Below, in pieces: positions 19,495 to 20,834 of a DNA stretch of 20,834 nucleotides (its first letter is position 1; the number at the start of each line of letters is the position of its first letter). The DNA is from a virus. The position numbers and the translations under genes are program-made. The DNA is taken from IMG/VR virus record IMGVR_UViG_3300050821_002691, positions 1 to 20,834 of that record; one strand, given 5' to 3'. The notes under the pieces are model-generated. The model was not told the DNA's origin. It ran no database searches and saw nothing but the letters and a program-made list of their open reading frames with translations.

Positions 19495-19505
19495 GTTCGT
19501 TGCTC

Positions 19506-19667
19506 CTATTTGGTAAAGATTGCGGCCACCATCTGCGGTAAGTCGGGAACCCAGAAGACAGCCAGAACAAGCACCGCCACCAAGATGCCTGCAAACACGA
19601 TACCGTCTATGACGATGCCTTGCATCTGCATGTCCATGACGGTGCGGTCTGGCGGCGGGATGTCCAT
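19506..19667 (-). CDS. 53-residue single-pass membrane protein
   Basis: A small gene with ATG 19667 (TGATG junction with the upstream gene, GAGGG four bases before) and stop TAG at 19506. The N terminus is Pro/Asp/Met-rich (MDIPPPDRTVMDMQMQ), then a strong hydrophobic helix (IVFAGILVAVLVLAVFWV), then a short polar end (PDLPQMVAAIFTK). It is predicted to be a single-span membrane protein. The role is unknown; a lysis-associated or anchoring role would be a guess. Confidence 0.65.
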   Translation of the reverse strand: MDIPPPDRTVMDMQMQGIVIDGIVFAGILVAVLVLAVFWVPDLPQMVAAIFTK

Positions 19668-19819
19668 CAGGCCCTCTTGGAACGCCGCTTGCCGCGCTTC
19701 GACTTCCGTTGCTGGGCATACGCAGCCGCGATGCTTTGCGCGCGCGGATGCCCGGCGCGGCGCATTTCGGCTATGTTGGCCGAGCGCGTCGCATCCGAGG
19801 CCCCCGATTTTAGCGGCAC
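19667..19819 (-). CDS. Short basic phage protein of the MPLKSG type
   Basis: A 50-residue gene starting at GTG 19819, just past the stop of the upstream gene, and ending in TGATG with the membrane protein. It begins VPLKSGASDATRSANIAEMR (initiator Met from GTG), followed by RRAGHPRAQSIAAAYAQQRK and a Lys/Arg-rich end. This matches a class of tiny phage proteins whose consensus is 'MPLKKGSSrktISaNIkemhaGkP..QAvAIAlnkArk'. They recur in head-tail gene clusters of podoviruses and siphoviruses. The function is not known to me. Confidence 0.7.
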   Translation of the reverse strand: MPLKSGASDATRSANIAEMRRAGHPRAQSIAAAYAQQRKSKRGKRRSKRA

Positions 19820-19822
19820 AAC

Positions 19823-20107
19823 TCAGCCCGCCGGAGCAACCGGTGGCGCTGCCAAGGCCGCCTGGCGATCGGCCTCGTCCTGCTTTTCACGAGCGGTGGC
19901 GTCGTCGGCGATCTTCTTGTCCGCCGCTTCTTTCGCTGCCGCTGCATCGGCCGCAGGATTAGCGGGCGTCTTGCCGCTCAACTTTGCGATCTCCGCCGTG
20001 AAGTGGAGCCACAGGGCCTCAAGTGGGTTGGCCGTCCCGTGCCACGGCCTGGCGTCCTCGCCCGTCATTGGGTTAACGGCCGGTAGTGGTGCGTTTGAAT
20101 CACTCAT
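19823..20107 (-). CDS. Hypothetical protein, Ala/Lys-rich helical
   Basis: A 94-residue protein starting at ATG 20107 (ATGA overlap, AGGAG eight bases upstream). After a polar N terminus (MSDSNAPLPAVNPMTGEDAR) it is dominated by a long Ala/Lys/Asp/Glu helix (AAKEAADKKIADDATAREKQ), likely a coiled coil, and ends Pro/Ala-rich. No family recognised; a structural or assembly role is a guess. Confidence 0.6.
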   Translation of the reverse strand: MSDSNAPLPAVNPMTGEDARPWHGTANPLEALWLHFTAEIAKLSGKTPANPAADAAAAKEAADKKIADDATAREKQDEADRQAALAAPPVAPAG

Positions 20108-20382
20108 TTTTCGTCTCCTGTTGTGCCGTCACGTAGGTAGGCTTCGATCTTGGCGGCGGCGCGGATGAGCGCATCCACATCCTGCTGCCATTGGCCGTTT
20201 CTCATCGCGACGTCCAGCGCAGTGTGGCGCCGCGTCTGAGCTTGTATTCTCACTTGCTCAGCGAACTGGTCGATACCTGATTGTTGGCCGGGAGACCAAC
20301 CCATCCCGGCCGCCGCACTGGCGCCTATATTCCGCCCTCCCTGCGCCGCGCTAGCCCGCCCCGCCGTCTCTATATCGTTCAT
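20104..20382 (-). CDS. Hypothetical protein
   Basis: A 92-residue protein with ATG 20382; AGGAG overlaps the upstream gene's stop and lies about nine bases before the ATG. Gly/Ala-rich first part (GGRNIGASAAAGMGWSPGQQ), then a mainly helical region (QFAEQVRIQAQTRRHTALD; VDALIRAAAKIEAYLRDG). No motif recognised. It is four bases downstream of the HTH gene and probably cotranscribed with it. Confidence 0.58.
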   Translation of the reverse strand: MNDIETAGRASAAQGGRNIGASAAAGMGWSPGQQSGIDQFAEQVRIQAQTRRHTALDVAMRNGQWQQDVDALIRAAAKIEAYLRDGTTGDEK

Positions 20383-20386
20383 TCTC

Positions 20387-20596
20387 TCACTCTCCTGCCG
20401 TCAGCCGTTCAATCCGTTTCGCGTTCTCGCCAAGAAGCCGGACCATCTCGCTCTCAACCCAATCAGGTATCGGCCACGTCCCGCTAATCCAGTGCCTCAC
20501 CGTCCGATCGTGCCGCCCGAGCGCCCGAGCAGTTGCGGACTGCCACATTTCCCCGTAGAGCGCGCGACCCATTTCGGTTAGGCGAGTGGGGGTCAT
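20387..20596 (-). CDS. Helix-turn-helix DNA-binding protein
   Basis: A 69-residue protein. Residues about 13-42 (LYGEMWQSATARALGRHDRT, then VRHWISGTWPIP) match a compact HTH that I associate with small alphaproteobacterial and phage regulators reading 'LYGprWQSeLARaLGvsdRTVRrWvaGe.piP'. The recognition helix is RHDRTVRHWISG. A short helical tail follows (VRLLGENAKRIERLTAGE). ATG 20596 forms an ATGA overlap with the preceding gene, and is preferred over the in-frame start at 20650. It could be a transcription regulator; a small-terminase role for DNA recognition cannot be excluded. Confidence 0.72.
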   Translation of the reverse strand: MTPTRLTEMGRALYGEMWQSATARALGRHDRTVRHWISGTWPIPDWVESEMVRLLGENAKRIERLTAGE

Positions 20597-20834
20597 GGCG
20601 CGGTGATGGTCACTGCCGTGATCACGCCGTCTACAATTGTTGGCACGCACGTCGCGCCCGATCCAGAGCCACCCGTGACTGTGACGGAACCATGCGGAGG
20701 ACGTTCCTTCGCTGGCAACTGCTCACCAATAATTTTCGCCAACACGTATCGGTTCCACGGATACGTCCCCGCCAACTCGACAAGATTCTTCTGGGCATCC
20801 TCCAAAGTCTCAAACGTCTCGTAGTCGGCATACC
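20593..20834 (-). CDS. Beta-repeat structural protein, N terminus beyond window edge
   Basis: The frame is open to the right edge with no plausible start there, so only the last 79 residues are seen. The visible N-terminal part is helical (YADYETFETLEDAQKNLVEL; YVLAKIIGEQLPAKE). It then switches to a Gly/Val/Thr-rich beta-repeat (GSVTVTGGSGSGATCVPTIV, then DGVITAVTITAP). The same helix-then-repeat plan is in the 3308-3760 gene, and related strands occur in 1-602. Likely a virion protein. It ends in an ATGA overlap with the HTH gene. Confidence 0.68.
   Translation of the reverse strand, partial: YADYETFETLEDAQKNLVELAGTYPWNRYVLAKIIGEQLPAKERPPHGSVTVTGGSGSGATCVPTIVDGVITAVTITAP

Noticed and set aside
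19306-19962. 218-codon plus-strand frame
   Set aside because: Antisense to six small genes that tile with overlapping starts and stops and good ribosome-binding sites.
1-20834. CRISPR arrays, tRNA or rRNA genes, integrase and attachment sites
   Set aside because: I looked for regularly spaced repeats, tRNA-like cloverleafs and tyrosine/serine recombinase motifs in the reading frames and saw none; the small excisionase-like HTH protein alone does not show integration.

Overview
The window is an internal piece of a tailed double-stranded DNA phage genome or prophage (class Caudoviricetes). The anchors are a terminase large subunit, a portal protein, a scaffold-like coiled-coil protein and a major capsid protein, all on the minus strand and in packaging/head order. 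I see no bacterial housekeeping genes, integrase, tRNA or rRNA, and no recognisable tail genes. The DNA looks moderately GC-rich, GTG starts are frequent and Shine-Dalgarno sites are classical. Together with an HTH protein of a type common in alphaproteobacteria, this suggests a Gram-negative, perhaps alphaproteobacterial, host; that is inference only.

Layout, read in the direction of minus-strand transcription (right to left). From 20834 to about 17300 lies a run of small genes: the 3' part of a beta-repeat structural gene, an HTH protein, short basic, membrane and zinc-ribbon-like proteins, and a proteasome-like (HslV-type) Ntn hydrolase. From 17301 to 15301 is a TPR-glycosyltransferase fused in frame to an HNH-AP2 homing-endonuclease module. 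From 15314 to 11720 is a tightly overlapping string of small genes that includes a second probable glycosyltransferase and a KTSC-domain protein. Next come an HNH endonuclease with duplicated Cys4 modules (11720-10866), the terminase (10873-8957), five small genes (8960-7354) and the portal (7357-5561). After a break, the head module resumes with small Pro-rich and beta-repeat proteins (4190-3121), scaffold-like protein (3117-2467), major capsid protein (2430-1375) and another beta-repeat gene running off the left edge (602-1).

Two cassettes lie on the plus strand inside this minus-strand module: a three-gene unit of HTH protein, unknown protein and TylF-like methyltransferase (4496-5564) between portal and head genes, and a lone HNH protein (663-1355) just beyond the capsid gene.

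Almost every minus-strand gene from 20834 to 5561 overlaps or touches the next, with shared start/stop sequences such as ATGA, GTGA, TGATG or ATGTCTGA, so translational coupling is probably general. That tiling also reveals several short genes: 8515-8610, 14627-14776, 19310-19354, 19506-19667 and 19667-19819. The most interesting points are the Ntn hydrolase whose start places a threonine right after the initiator Met, the glycosyltransferase-endonuclease fusion, the possible sugar-modification set (two glycosyltransferases and a methyltransferase), and a hairpin with tiny basic ORFs in front of the first gene after the plus-strand cassette.
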